The notes below the pieces were generated by a model. The model did no database searches, was not told the origin of the DNA, and worked only from the letters and a program-made list of their open reading frames with translations. This document shows, in pieces, positions 9,728-18,627 of a stretch of DNA of 64,000 nucleotides. How positions within the stretch are numbered: the first letter of the stretch is position 1; each line of letters begins with the position of its first letter. Source of the stretch: Hyphomicrobiales bacterium (GTDB lineage: Bacteria > Pseudomonadota > Alphaproteobacteria > Rhizobiales > Rhizobiaceae); the NCBI GenBank assembly GCA_900468625.1, contig UBUL01000001.1, positions 151,385 to 215,384 of the forward strand, in the 5' to 3' direction. A program made the position numbers and the translations under genes.

Positions 9728-10939
9728 TCAGGCCGCCGAAGACAGCAGCGTAAACAGTTCCTGCGGCCGGTTGACGCCGCGCAGCGCGTAACGGCCGACC
9801 GAAACGAGATCGTTGCTCTGCTGCCCCGACAGCGCCTCGACGAAATTCGACGACATCAGGATGTTGCGGTCGGCCGATCGGCACATCGAAGCGATGCGGC
9901 TGACTTCATTCACCGCCGGCCCGATGACCGTGAAATCCAGCCGGTCCATGCTTCCTATATTGCCGTAGAAGACATCGCCGATATGCAGGCCGAGATAGAC
10001 GTCCGTCACCGGCCGGCCTTCGATCTGCCGCTGCGAATTGAGATCGCGCAGCCGCTGGCGCAAAAGCGATTCCGCCATCAGCGCCGCAGCACAGGCATCG
10101 GCAGAATTCCTGGCCTTGAAGATCGCCAGCGTGCCATCGCCGATCAGCTTCAACACATTGCCGCCGGCCTCGTGGATCGAGGAGATGACCGCATCGGCAT
10201 AGGCATTCAGCATCGGGATGATTTCGTCCGGCTCGGCCGTATCCGAGATGCGTGTGTAGTTGGCGAGATCGGAAAACCAGAGTGCCGCCGAAATCCGCTC
10301 CGTCTTGCCTCGGGTAATCTTGCCTTCGAGCACATGCCGCGCGGCATCCTCGCCGAGATAGACCTCGGCAATGGTGCGGGCGATGCGGCTCATGCCCGTG
10401 CACTTGATCGCCAATGCGAGAGCCGGCGTCAGCTTGCGCAGCACGCGCAGATCTTCCTCCGGAAAGCCGACCTCATGTGCGGTGGCAAAGTTGGAATAAA
10501 AGCAATCCATCTCGCCGATCGTGCCGCCCTCTTCGAAACGGTGGATCATGGCAATGTAATCGGTGTGACCGTCGGCCAGCAGCGTGTCTAGCCCGTAGAA
10601 ATCGGCCGGCTCGCCAAAACCAATGCGCCGGCGCACCTCGTCGTCACCTGTCGTCAGCATGTGATAGAAAGCGGAGCGCTGCCAATTCTCCGAGGCAATC
10701 CCTTGCTGAGTCGGGCCATATTGGAACTCCCGCTCGATGATCTGGTTGCCATCCCAGCGGAAGGCGCGCCCTTCATAAACCGGATGCAGCGTATCCATCA
10801 GCGCCATGGCCCGATCGAGGTTAAGACCATGCTGGCGGCATTGCTCGCAGAAACCGGCCAGTATGTCGGCCTCCGCCATGCCCTTGAGGCCAGCCTGCAT
10901 GAGCCAGCTGGCAATCTCACCAATGTCCTTCGCGTCCAT
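9728..10939 (-). CDS. Adenylate/guanylate cyclase domain protein
   Basis: A 403-residue class III nucleotide cyclase. The C-terminal half holds the catalytic domain: metal-binding Asp in FSDLANYTR (about residue 224), second Asp in LIGDGTLAIF, and the VYLGLHIGDVFYGNIG stretch. The N-terminal 200 residues are a soluble domain found in many rhizobial cyclases whose signal I cannot name. There are no membrane segments, so it should act in the cytosol. The start at 10939 is chosen because AGGAG lies just upstream; the longer frame to 11053 lacks this. It converges on the truncated FadB-like gene, leaving only 20 bases between stops. Confidence 0.85.
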   Translation of the reverse strand: MDAKDIGEIASWLMQAGLKGMAEADILAGFCEQCRQHGLNLDRAMALMDTLHPVYEGRAFRWDGNQIIEREFQYGPTQQGIASENWQRSAFYHMLTTGDDEVRRRIGFGEPADFYGLDTLLADGHTDYIAMIHRFEEGGTIGEMDCFYSNFATAHEVGFPEEDLRVLRKLTPALALAIKCTGMSRIARTIAEVYLGEDAARHVLEGKITRGKTERISAALWFSDLANYTRISDTAEPDEIIPMLNAYADAVISSIHEAGGNVLKLIGDGTLAIFKARNSADACAAALMAESLLRQRLRDLNSQRQIEGRPVTDVYLGLHIGDVFYGNIGSMDRLDFTVIGPAVNEVSRIASMCRSADRNILMSSNFVEALSGQQSNDLVSVGRYALRGVNRPQELFTLLSSAA

Positions 10940-11095
10940 GGATGTCTCCTGACCCTTTGAAGGATTCGCTTTAGTATGAAACGTGTAGGCTGGGAATGCC
11001 GTACGATGCAAAATAGCCCGGATGCAAGCAACAGATCGCCGCCTCTGTGACACAGAAGCGGCGATTTGACACGCTCAAAGGGTGGTGACGGAGCG

Positions 11096-11998
11096 TCAGG
11101 TCCTCGGCCGCGGCTTCAGCAGGTCTTCCAGCCCGATGCGCCGGAAAAGTTCCGCGCGAACCCGGTCGGCAACACCGTTGACGATTTCCGCACCATCCTC
11201 GGAAGGGTCTATATGGGTACGGAATGGTCGCGTTCCAAACGGCATATCGACAATATTCACGATTGCTGTCGCCACGGAAGCGGCATCGGCATCCGCCGGT
11301 TCCAGCGAGGCAAGTCCCTTCAATGCCTGATCGGGAACGCCGGCATAGGGGCCGTTATCATATTCGGCCGCACGAGTCTTGTCGGCCGGTGAGCCGGAAT
11401 GGACAAAGTGGCTGGTGCCCTTCGTGAAGGCGCCCGGCACGATGATGGCGGTCTCGATGCCCCAGCGCGTCAGCTCCGACGCATAGGAAACGGCAAGCGA
11501 GTCCATGGCCGCCTTGGCCGCGAAGTAGGGCGAAAGGTACGGCGGCGTGCCGCCGCGCGTGCTGGAGGAGGAAACCCAGACGACCAGTCCTTTCCCTTGC
11601 CTGCGCATGTAGGGCAGCACGGCGCGATTGACGCGCTGGGTGCTGAGCACGTTGATATCATACAGCTCGGCGAACTGCTCCGGTGTGAACGCCTCGGCCG
11701 GGCCGAAGGACATGTGGCCGGCATTGTGGATGATGGTGTCGACGCGACCCTGCTCGGCGATGACGGCAGCAATACCGGCTTCGACAGAGGCGTTCGAGGC
11801 GACATCGAGTTCGACGGTCCGCAGATCGACGCCATTCTCCTTTGCAAATGCCGCCGCTGTCGCGACTTGCGCCGCGTTGCGTCCTTGGGTCTCGCGAATG
11901 CCCGCATAGACCGTATGGCCTGCCTTGGCGAGCGCCCTTGCCGTCAGAGCGCCGAAGCCGCTCGATGCCCCCGTGATTACGATGACTTGCTTGCTCAT
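11096..11998 (-). CDS. SDR family oxidoreductase
   Basis: A 300-residue short-chain dehydrogenase with ITGASSGFGALTARAL at the N-terminus, the HNAGHMSFG motif, and the Tyr-x-x-x-Lys active site in PYFAAKAAMD. The catalytic Ser lies in VSSSSTRGG. Its length and C-terminus (DPSEDGAEIVNGVADRVR) match the 'classical' SDRs of unknown substrate common in soil bacteria. AGGATC precedes the ATG. It follows another SDR on the same strand with an 83-base gap, so the pair may be one transcript. Confidence 0.85.
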   Translation of the reverse strand: MSKQVIVITGASSGFGALTARALAKAGHTVYAGIRETQGRNAAQVATAAAFAKENGVDLRTVELDVASNASVEAGIAAVIAEQGRVDTIIHNAGHMSFGPAEAFTPEQFAELYDINVLSTQRVNRAVLPYMRRQGKGLVVWVSSSSTRGGTPPYLSPYFAAKAAMDSLAVSYASELTRWGIETAIIVPGAFTKGTSHFVHSGSPADKTRAAEYDNGPYAGVPDQALKGLASLEPADADAASVATAIVNIVDMPFGTRPFRTHIDPSEDGAEIVNGVADRVRAELFRRIGLEDLLKPRPRT

Positions 11999-12081
11999 GA
12001 TCCTGTTCCTTTAAAATTGGCTGTCGTTGACGATTGATCAGGGGAGGTCGGCGGCAGGCGTGACCCTGCCGCCTCGCGGGC

Positions 12082-12822
12082 TCAGATCATGCCGCCATTG
12101 GCGCGCAGCGTCTGGCCGTTGATCCAGCCACCGTCGGGACCGACAAGGAAGGAGACGGCAGCGGCGATATCATGTGGTGTGCCCAGGCGCTCCAGCGGGT
12201 TCATCTTGGCCATGTGGTCGATCAGCTCATCGGCCTTGCCGTTCAGGAAGAGATCGGTGGCCGTCGGGCCGGGTGCGACAGCATTCACTGTGATGGATCG
12301 GCCACGCAGTTCCTTGGCCATGATGCCGGTCAACAGCTCGACCGCAGCCTTCGTCGCAGCATAGACGCCGTAGGTTTCAAGCTTCAGGCCGACGATGCTG
12401 GTCGAGAAGTTGACGATGTGGCCGCCGGTCCGCAGCCGCTTGCCGGCTTCGCGCAGCGTATTGAAGGTGCCCTTGAGGTTGATGGCGATATGACGATCGA
12501 AATGCGCGTCGTCCGCATCGGCAATCTTGGCAAGCTGCATGATGCCGGCATTGTTGACAAGGACATCGATACCGCCGAAGGCAGTTTCCGCAGCGTCGAA
12601 CATACGGCGCACGGCTTCGGCATCGGAAACATTGGCCTTCGCGGTCAGCGCCTTGCCGCCCTTTTCCTCGATCTTGCGAGCGAGTTCCTCGGCTGCCGCC
12701 TCGCTGCCGGAATAGTTGATGACGACGGTGAAGCCATCCTCTGCCAGGCGCTCGGCAATGGCGGCGCCGATGCCGCGGGATGCGCCGGTGACGATCGCTA
12801 CCTTATTGGAATTGCTGCTCAT
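12082..12822 (-). CDS. SDR family oxidoreductase (FabG-like)
   Basis: A 246-residue short-chain dehydrogenase: TGASRGIGAAIAERL binds the cofactor, NNAGIMQ follows, and YGVYAATKAAVE has the catalytic Tyr and Lys. The C-terminal DGGWINGQTLRANGG block is typical of FabG-like members. AAGGATGAG lies upstream of the ATG. It is divergent from the LysR gene, which makes it a likely target of that regulator. No substrate can be assigned. Confidence 0.85.
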   Translation of the reverse strand: MSSNSNKVAIVTGASRGIGAAIAERLAEDGFTVVINYSGSEAAAEELARKIEEKGGKALTAKANVSDAEAVRRMFDAAETAFGGIDVLVNNAGIMQLAKIADADDAHFDRHIAINLKGTFNTLREAGKRLRTGGHIVNFSTSIVGLKLETYGVYAATKAAVELLTGIMAKELRGRSITVNAVAPGPTATDLFLNGKADELIDHMAKMNPLERLGTPHDIAAAVSFLVGPDGGWINGQTLRANGGMI

Positions 12823-12943
12823 TTTCTCATCCTTCGCTGTTTTGCGCCGCAGCGCGTTTCGATGAGGAGAAGATGCTCCTTTTCATTCTGCGGATAATCA
12901 TCCATTAATCGGCATCACTATCCGAGATCAGCGAACAAATAAG
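12823..12943. promoter_or_regulatory. Divergent promoter region between SDR and LysR genes
   Basis: A 121-base A+T-richer gap between divergent genes, the usual place for a LysR operator and overlapping promoters. TTATCCG/CGGATAA-like half sites appear at about 12890-12925 (CGGATAATC and CACTATCCGAG), giving a loose dyad. The regulator assignment is inferred only from the layout. Confidence 0.4.
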
Positions 12944-13855
12944 ATGGACAGATTCGATGCCATGCGGGTATTCTGCCGGGTCGTAGAGCGGCGCAGTTTC
13001 ACACTGGCGTCAGAAGACACGGGCCTGCCCCGCTCGACCGTGACAGATGCCATCAAGCAGCTCGAGTCTCGGCTCGGTGTACGCCTGCTGCAACGCACGA
13101 CGCGGCACGTCAGCCCGACGCTCGACGGCGAAGCCTATTACCAGCGCTGTCTCCGCATCCTCTCCGATATCGAGGATGCCGAAGGCGCCTTTGCCGGTGC
13201 GAAGCCTAAGGGAGTACTGCGCGTTGACGTGCACGGCACGCTGGCGCGGCACTTCGTGCTGCCGAACCTGCCTTCCTTCCTCGAAACCTATCCGGACATC
13301 GAGCTACAGATCACCGAGGGCGACCGGTTCGTCGATCTCATCCGCGAAGGGATCGATTGCGTGCTGCGCGTCGGCACACTTCAGGATAGCGATATGATTG
13401 GCAGGCGCGTTGCGATGCTGGAGGAAGTAACGCTTGCAGCGCCCGCCTATGTCGAACGCTTCGGCATGCCGGCCCATCCGGATAGGCTCGACGGCCACCG
13501 CATGGTCGGCTTCCGTTCTTCCGCAACGGGCGGGCTCCTGCCGCTGGAATTCCAGATCGACGGTGTGGTGCGCGAGATCACGCTACCGGCCACCATCTCC
13601 GTCAATGCGGCAGAAAGCTATTTCGCCGCCGCCAGACTCGGCCTCGGACTGATCCAGGTTCCGCGTTACCACACCGACGAAGCCATACGATCGGGTGAAC
13701 TGCTGCATGTGCTCCCGGACTATCCACCCACACGGACGCCTGTCTCGATGCTCTATCCGCGCAGCCGCCAGCTTTCGCCACGAGTCCGTGTCTTCATAGA
13801 CTGGCTCGTCAAGGTTTTCGCCGGACAGAACAGCACGGAAATGCCGGCCGGATGA
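12944..13855 (+). CDS. LysR family transcriptional regulator
   Basis: A 303-residue LysR protein. The N-terminal winged helix-turn-helix covers residues 1-60 (FTLASEDTGLPRSTVTDAIKQ, then LGVRLLQRTTR), followed by an effector-binding domain from about 90. It is of the CrgA-like group often linked with oxidoreductase genes. It is transcribed away from the two SDR genes, which it probably controls. A clear Shine-Dalgarno is missing in front of ATG 12944; an alternative ATG lies six codons later. Confidence 0.88.
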   Translation: MDRFDAMRVFCRVVERRSFTLASEDTGLPRSTVTDAIKQLESRLGVRLLQRTTRHVSPTLDGEAYYQRCLRILSDIEDAEGAFAGAKPKGVLRVDVHGTLARHFVLPNLPSFLETYPDIELQITEGDRFVDLIREGIDCVLRVGTLQDSDMIGRRVAMLEEVTLAAPAYVERFGMPAHPDRLDGHRMVGFRSSATGGLLPLEFQIDGVVREITLPATISVNAAESYFAAARLGLGLIQVPRYHTDEAIRSGELLHVLPDYPPTRTPVSMLYPRSRQLSPRVRVFIDWLVKVFAGQNSTEMPAG

Positions 13856-13993
13856 AAATTCCATGAAAGCGATCAAATAAATGAAATCGGCTCTTTGAAT
13901 GCGCGGGTGGCACGCCTACGTCGTAAGGCATTATCCCGCTGGCGATGCCGTTTCGACGTCAAGGCCAGCCTGGCGATTTTCGAGAGAGAGCCG

Positions 13994-15340
13994 ATGACCG
14001 AACAGAAGCAATTGAAGCTCGGGGCCTTCATGCGTCCCGTCAGCCTGCATACCGGTGCCTGGCGTTATCCCGGCGCCTATCCGGACGCCAACTTCAATTT
14101 CCAGCACATCAAGAGCTTCGCGCAGGAACTGGAAAAGGCGAAGTTCGACGCCTTCTTCATGGCCGATCATCTGGCTGTCCTCAACATGCCGATCGAGGCC
14201 TTGAAGCGCAGCCAGACCGTCACCTCCTTCGAGCCCTTCACCCTGCTTTCGGCGCTCGCCGCCGTCACCGACAGGATCGGCCTCGTCGCCACCGCCTCCA
14301 CGACTTTCGATCTGCCCTATCACATCGCCCGCCGCTTCGCCTCGCTCGACCATATCAGCGGCGGCCGCGCCGGCTGGAACATCGTCACGACATCCAATCC
14401 CGATGCCGCGCTTAATTTCGGCCTCGAAGAACATATGGAACATGGCGAGCGCTATCATCGCGCCCGCGAATTCTACGATGTCGTCACCGGCCTCTGGGAC
14501 AGCTTCGCCGACGATGCCTTTCTCCGCGATCCCGAAAGCGGCATCTTCTTCGATCCCGAGCGGATGCATGTCCTCGGGCACAAGGGCGAGGAACTGAGCG
14601 TCCGCGGGCCTCTTAACATCGCGCGACCGCCCCAGGGCTGGCCCGTCATCGTCCAGGCCGGGCAATCGGATGCCGGCCGCCAGCTTGCCGCAGAAACGGC
14701 CGAGGCGGTGTTCGCGGCCCCCCGCAATCTCGTCGACGGCAAGTCGATCTTCGCCGATATCAAGGGGCGGATGAAGGCGATCGGCCGCAGCCCGGATCAT
14801 CTGAAAATCCTGCCCGCCGCCTTCATCGTCGTGGGCGACACGATCGAGGAAGCAAAGGCCAAGCGGGCAAAGCTCGACAGCCTCGTCCATTACGACAGCG
14901 CCATTGCGTCGCTATCGATCGCGCTTGGGCATGATGCCTCCAGCTTCGATCCGGGTGGTCCGCTGCCGAAAATTCCGGAGACCAATGCCAGCAAGAGCGG
15001 CCGCGAGCGCGTCATCGCCCTTGCCGAAGCCGAAAAGCTTACCGTACGGCAGCTTGCCCAGCGTCTCGGCGGCTATGCCGGCCTCGCCTTCGTCGGCACG
15101 CCTGAGAGCATCGCCGACGAGATGGAGCAGTGGCTGCATGAAGAAGGCTCCGATGGTTTCAACGTCGTCTTCCCCTTCCTGCCGCAAGGGCTGCTTGACG
15201 TGACCACCCGCGTCGTTCCAGAGCTGCAGCGCCGCGGCATCTTCCGCCGCGATTACGAAGGCACGACATTGCGCGAACACCTCGGCCTGCCGCGCCCGGA
15301 AAACCGCTTCTTCAAGGCTGCCGCCGAAGCCGCGCAGTAA
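13994..15340 (+). CDS. LLM-class flavin-dependent monooxygenase (NtaA/SnaA/DszA family)
   Basis: A 448-residue luciferase-like monooxygenase of the NtaA/SnaA/DszA branch, shown by GAWRYPGAYPDANFN, FFMADHLAVL, SGGRAGWNIVTTSNPDAALNFG and PVIVQAGQSDAGRQLAAE. These enzymes use reduced FMN from a partner reductase to oxidise sulfur or nitrogen compounds. GAGAGAGAG precedes ATG 13994; the frame continues upstream to 13895 without a ribosome site. The next gene starts 24 bases after the stop, so they are probably an operon. No flavin reductase gene is adjacent. Confidence 0.88.
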   Translation: MTEQKQLKLGAFMRPVSLHTGAWRYPGAYPDANFNFQHIKSFAQELEKAKFDAFFMADHLAVLNMPIEALKRSQTVTSFEPFTLLSALAAVTDRIGLVATASTTFDLPYHIARRFASLDHISGGRAGWNIVTTSNPDAALNFGLEEHMEHGERYHRAREFYDVVTGLWDSFADDAFLRDPESGIFFDPERMHVLGHKGEELSVRGPLNIARPPQGWPVIVQAGQSDAGRQLAAETAEAVFAAPRNLVDGKSIFADIKGRMKAIGRSPDHLKILPAAFIVVGDTIEEAKAKRAKLDSLVHYDSAIASLSIALGHDASSFDPGGPLPKIPETNASKSGRERVIALAEAEKLTVRQLAQRLGGYAGLAFVGTPESIADEMEQWLHEEGSDGFNVVFPFLPQGLLDVTTRVVPELQRRGIFRRDYEGTTLREHLGLPRPENRFFKAAAEAAQ

Positions 15341-15364
15341 GAGAGCCCAGTAAAAGAGATTGAC

Positions 15365-15907
15365 ATGAGCCATATCACGCCGATCGACTATGAAACCGCT
15401 TCGGACGCCGTGCGCGCCGAACATGACCGCGAAGTGCAGCTGCGCGGCCGCATGACCAACATGAAGCGGACATTGCTGCACTCGCCGGTCGCGCATCGCA
15501 TCTATGCGGAATGGTTTCCCCTGCGCGAAGAACTGCGCCCGGCACTCGACGATCGCGCCGTCTGGCTGCTTTGCCATGCCATCGCGCTCGAATGCCGCTC
15601 GATCATCCCGGTCGGTTTCTTCCGGCGCGCACTGATCAACGCCGGCCTGGCGCCGGAAACGATCGTGCCGACAGAAGACGAAGCCCTGCTGATCGAATTC
15701 GGCACGGCAATTGTCAGGGATTCGCACGCCATTCCGGAAGAGGTCTGGGCGCAGCTAAAGGCCCGCTATGACGAGCCGACGCTTGCGAATCTCGTCGCTT
15801 TCGCCGGCATCATGATCGCGACGGCGATCTATAACAACGCCGTGAAGGTGGATATCGATCCTGAACTTGCGCCTTATCTCGAAGGGTTTGAGTTTCCGGC
15901 GAAGTAA
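15365..15907 (+). CDS. Carboxymuconolactone decarboxylase-like (AhpD-fold) protein without CxxC
   Basis: A 180-residue alpha-helical protein. The order of segments (LTxxxR-like DRAVWLLCHAIALEC, then a central helix, then VAFAGIMIATAIYNNAV) resembles the AhpD/carboxymuconolactone decarboxylase fold. The two cysteines are six residues apart (CHAIALEC), not the CxxC of active peroxidases. It is co-directional with and 24 bases from the LLM monooxygenase, and may protect against or process its product. Function is not established. Confidence 0.6.
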   Translation: MSHITPIDYETASDAVRAEHDREVQLRGRMTNMKRTLLHSPVAHRIYAEWFPLREELRPALDDRAVWLLCHAIALECRSIIPVGFFRRALINAGLAPETIVPTEDEALLIEFGTAIVRDSHAIPEEVWAQLKARYDEPTLANLVAFAGIMIATAIYNNAVKVDIDPELAPYLEGFEFPAK

Positions 15908-16151
15908 GGAGCCGCGGCTGCCACAGGGCCATCTTGCCCTTGGCGGGCGAGAAAGCAATTTCATTGGTTTAGGAATTGCGGAACAGAACGTTCCACGCTC
16001 CCTAATGCCTTGCGCAATTTCTAAGCCATTGAAATTGCAAGAGCGGGGGGCCGCGTCTTGCTCGTTCTACGTCCGGCAAGCCGGTGCGTCCCTGTCTACC
16101 CCCTCCCTTGCAAAATCTAGCACTTAGCCTCCCGGCTAATTGCTGATTTTG

Positions 16152-16177
16152 CTATCCCGCCCGCAAGGGCGGGATAG
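16152..16177. terminator. Perfect GC-rich hairpin, bidirectional terminator
   Basis: CTATCCCGCCC and GGGCGGGATAG form an 11-bp perfect stem closed by a GCAA tetraloop. It lies between the stops of two convergent genes. T-runs are poor on both sides, so termination strength is uncertain. The rest of the gap (15908-16151) shows no gene; it has an A+T/G+C mosaic look. Confidence 0.65.
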
Positions 16178-16185
16178 ACCAAAAC

Positions 16186-16614
16186 TCACCCCGAAATGAC
16201 AGTCGAAAACTGCGGATTGCCGCGAATCGTGTTGCTCACCGTGCAGATCTCATCTTCGGCGGCATGGGCGATCGCGTTACGGATCTCGTCGCCAAAATCG
16301 CCCTTGATAGTGAAGGCGATGTTGAACTTTTCGACACGGGAGAGACCTTCGGTCGCCTTTTCGCCCGTCACGACGGCGGTGACTTCGGTGAGCTTGTCGA
16401 GCACGCCGAGGCTGCTTGCAGCCATGCGGGCACTTAAGACCAGGCAAGCGGACAGCGAAGAATAAAGCAGATCGAGCGGGTTGAAACCAGGCTGCGACGG
16501 CGAAGTGACGATGTCGATCTCACCGCCCGTCACCGAGGTCACATGCGGAAAACCCGTGCGGCCGACCGTGGCGGTGGCGCCCGTCTGCCTCGTCTTCACT
16601 TTCAGTTCGGCCAT
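16186..16614 (-). CDS. OsmC family peroxiredoxin-like protein
   Basis: A 142-residue OsmC/Ohr-fold protein. The two redox cysteines are in SACLVLSARM and EICTVSNTI, the spacing usual for OsmC proteins that reduce organic hydroperoxides with thiols. It begins at ATG 16614 with AAGG upstream and is monocistronic. It is closer to the general OsmC group than to Ohr, judged by the PGFNPLDLLYSSLSAC segment. Confidence 0.88.
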   Translation of the reverse strand: MAELKVKTRQTGATATVGRTGFPHVTSVTGGEIDIVTSPSQPGFNPLDLLYSSLSACLVLSARMAASSLGVLDKLTEVTAVVTGEKATEGLSRVEKFNIAFTIKGDFGDEIRNAIAHAAEDEICTVSNTIRGNPQFSTVISG

Positions 16615-16749
16615 GTCGAAAATCCTTGAAATAAAAGCGGGAAACCATTTTCCTCTACATAGGGGTTCATCGCGCAGGACACAATTGCAGTTGCCGCCCC
16701 TTGCGTCTTCCAGCTGGTTAAGCCACCAAATGGTTACAGGCTCTCAGAA

Positions 16750-16806
16750 GCAATTCCGGGAAAAATGCGTAGCGGTTTTCCGTCCGGAATTGTGTACAAA
16801 CGCTCT
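16750..16806. repeat. Rhizobial intergenic repeat, second copy
   Basis: GCAATTCCGGGAAAAATGCG, AGCGGTTTTCC and GGAATTGTG repeat the element at 5391 with a few changes. It lies 20 bases upstream of the glycerate kinase ATG, so it is in the promoter or leader of that gene. Confidence 0.75.
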
Positions 16807-16825
16807 AGCAGACAGGCAGTTCGAC

Positions 16826-18091
16826 ATGACCGTTTCCGATCCCCGCGCCTTCCTGACCTCGCTGTTCGATGCCGCCGTTCGCGCCGCCGATCCTCTGACG
16901 GGCATACGCACGCATCTGCCGGCGAGGCCGAAGGGCCGGACGATCGTCATCGGCGCCGGCAAGGGCTCAGCTCAGATGGCAGCCGCGCTGGAACAATGCT
17001 GGGAAGGTCCGCTGGAAGGTCTGGTGGTAACGCGATACGGCTTTTCCGTCCCCTGCCGCCAGATCGAGATCATCGAGGCCGCCCATCCGGTGCCAGATGA
17101 AGCAGGTCTCATCGCCTCCCGCCGATTGTTGAAACGGGTGGAGGGTCTCACCGAGGACGATCTGGTGATCGCCCTGATATCGGGCGGCGGCTCGGCGCTG
17201 CTGCCTTCACCGGCAGGCGCTCTGAGCCTCGCCGATGAGATCGCCGTCAACAAGGTGCTGCTTGCCTCCGGCGCGCCGATTTCGGCGATGAATGTCATTC
17301 GCAAGCATCTGTCGACCATCAAGGGCGGCCGGCTCGCGGCGGCAGCCCACCCTGCCAAAGTCGTCTCCCTCGTCGTCTCGGACATCCCCGGCGATGATCC
17401 AGCTCTCGTGGCCTCCGGCCCAACCGTGCCAGGCGCCGGTACACGCGCCGAAGCGCTCGATCTCATTCGCCTCTACCGCATCGAACTGCCGCCAGTCGTT
17501 CTTGCCCATATCGAGAAAGCAGAGGCCGATGCGCCGCGCCCTGACGATCCGCGCTTTGCCGGCAATGAGATCCATCTCATCGCATCCGCCGGCGTCTCGC
17601 TGCATGCTGCCGCCGAAGTGGCGCGTGCTTCCGGTATCGAAGCCGCCATCCTTTCCGACGCCATCGAAGGCGAAGCCCGTGAAGCCGCCCATGTTCATGC
17701 CGCCATCGCCCGCGAGGTGCTTCATCGCAATCGCCCCTTCGCCAAGCCGATCGTGCTGCTTTCCGGCGGAGAAACGACGGTGACGCTGAAAGGCAAGGGC
17801 AAGGGCGGCCGAAACTCTGAATTTCTGCTATCGCTGGCAATCGACATCGACGGCCGCAGCGGCATTCATGCTATGGCCGCCGACACGGACGGTATTGACG
17901 GCAGCGAGGACAATGCCGGCGCCTTTGCCGATGCGGGCACGGTGACGCGGCTGCGCAAAGTGGGATTGGTGCCGGCTGAAATGCTGGCAAACAACGATGC
18001 CTGGACGGCCTTCAACGCGATCGGCGATCTGTTCGTGCCCGGCCCGACGGGAACGAATGTCAACGACTTCCGCGCCATCCTGATCATATAG
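16826..18091 (+). CDS. Glycerate 2-kinase type II (MOFRL family)
   Basis: A 421-residue type II glycerate kinase. The N-terminal DUF4147 half has GAGKGSAQMAAALEQ and ISGGGSALLPSP; the C-terminal MOFRL domain has LLSGGETTVTLKGKGKGGRN. The enzyme phosphorylates D-glycerate to 2-phosphoglycerate in hydroxypyruvate/tartronate or serine-cycle metabolism. The start at 16826 gives the expected N-terminus; a frame running upstream to 16481 crosses the OsmC gene and the repeat and is an artefact. No tartronate genes adjoin it. Confidence 0.9.
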   Translation: MTVSDPRAFLTSLFDAAVRAADPLTGIRTHLPARPKGRTIVIGAGKGSAQMAAALEQCWEGPLEGLVVTRYGFSVPCRQIEIIEAAHPVPDEAGLIASRRLLKRVEGLTEDDLVIALISGGGSALLPSPAGALSLADEIAVNKVLLASGAPISAMNVIRKHLSTIKGGRLAAAAHPAKVVSLVVSDIPGDDPALVASGPTVPGAGTRAEALDLIRLYRIELPPVVLAHIEKAEADAPRPDDPRFAGNEIHLIASAGVSLHAAAEVARASGIEAAILSDAIEGEAREAAHVHAAIAREVLHRNRPFAKPIVLLSGGETTVTLKGKGKGGRNSEFLLSLAIDIDGRSGIHAMAADTDGIDGSEDNAGAFADAGTVTRLRKVGLVPAEMLANNDAWTAFNAIGDLFVPGPTGTNVNDFRAILII

Positions 18092-18111
18092 GCTCGCGCA
18101 GCATGCCCTGA

Positions 18112-18294
18112 TCACATGGTGGCGCTGCAATCGTCGCAGCGCCAATATGCAGCCGCCGTCGATGTCCATCGAAAGAAATGGCGGCTGCAATGGCTGCACT
18201 CGATTTCTATCACATGCGTCTTTTCAGAAACGACGAGCGGCTTGGCCTTCGTCATGCGCTCGCTCTTCCACCGCTCAAGCTTCGTCACGGCCAC
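18112..18294 (-). CDS. Small zinc-ribbon-like protein (60 aa)
   Basis: A 60-residue frame with two Cys-x-x-Cys pairs, CSHC and CDDC, about 19 residues apart, a spacing that would suit a zinc ribbon. The GTG start at 18294 has GGAGG six bases upstream, which is a strong reason to believe it is translated. It sits alone between the glycerate kinase stop and an unassigned region. I do not recognise the family; nucleic-acid or protein binding is possible but not shown. An internal ATG gives a 47-residue form that keeps both Cys pairs. Confidence 0.5.
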   Translation of the reverse strand: MAVTKLERWKSERMTKAKPLVVSEKTHVIEIECSHCSRHFFRWTSTAAAYWRCDDCSATM

Positions 18295-18573
18295 CGCTAT
18301 CCTCCACGCAATACTCGCGCCTCGACTGAAGAGACACTAAAGTAGACTCAACTAATAAAAGAAATATTACAGAGGTCAAGCTTGCACGCATTCTTACGCT
18401 TGTAGAGAAAAACAGGGCAGGTCGACGGTTCCATTTACTCGACATCGTCATGCTGGCGCCGCATCTGCCATAAGCCGCGGCTGATCCCGGCGAAAACCCG
18501 GAGATCCATTGCCGGCTCGGATCGCAATGGAACCTCGAAAATTTGCAACTGCGGATATCGCCATTTCCACACA

Positions 18574-18600
18574 AAGCCCCATTTGAACGATGGGCTTTTT
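18574..18600 (+). terminator. Hairpin with T-run upstream of the gamma-glutamyltransferase gene
   Basis: AAGCCCCAT and ATGGGCTT pair around a short loop and are followed by TTTT, a typical intrinsic terminator. It ends 27 bases before the ggt start codon. Either it ends a short upstream RNA or it attenuates ggt. The preceding gap (18295-18573) has no protein gene that I can support, but has an inverted repeat CCATTGC/GCAATGG near 18509-18533, so a small RNA is possible. Confidence 0.5.
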
Positions 18601-18627
18601 GTTCCCAAGATAATAACGGGAGGCATC

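Noticed and set aside
16481..16825. N-terminal extension of glycerate kinase
   Set aside because: The extension reads through the OsmC gene and an intergenic repeat; the family's normal N-terminus begins at 16826.
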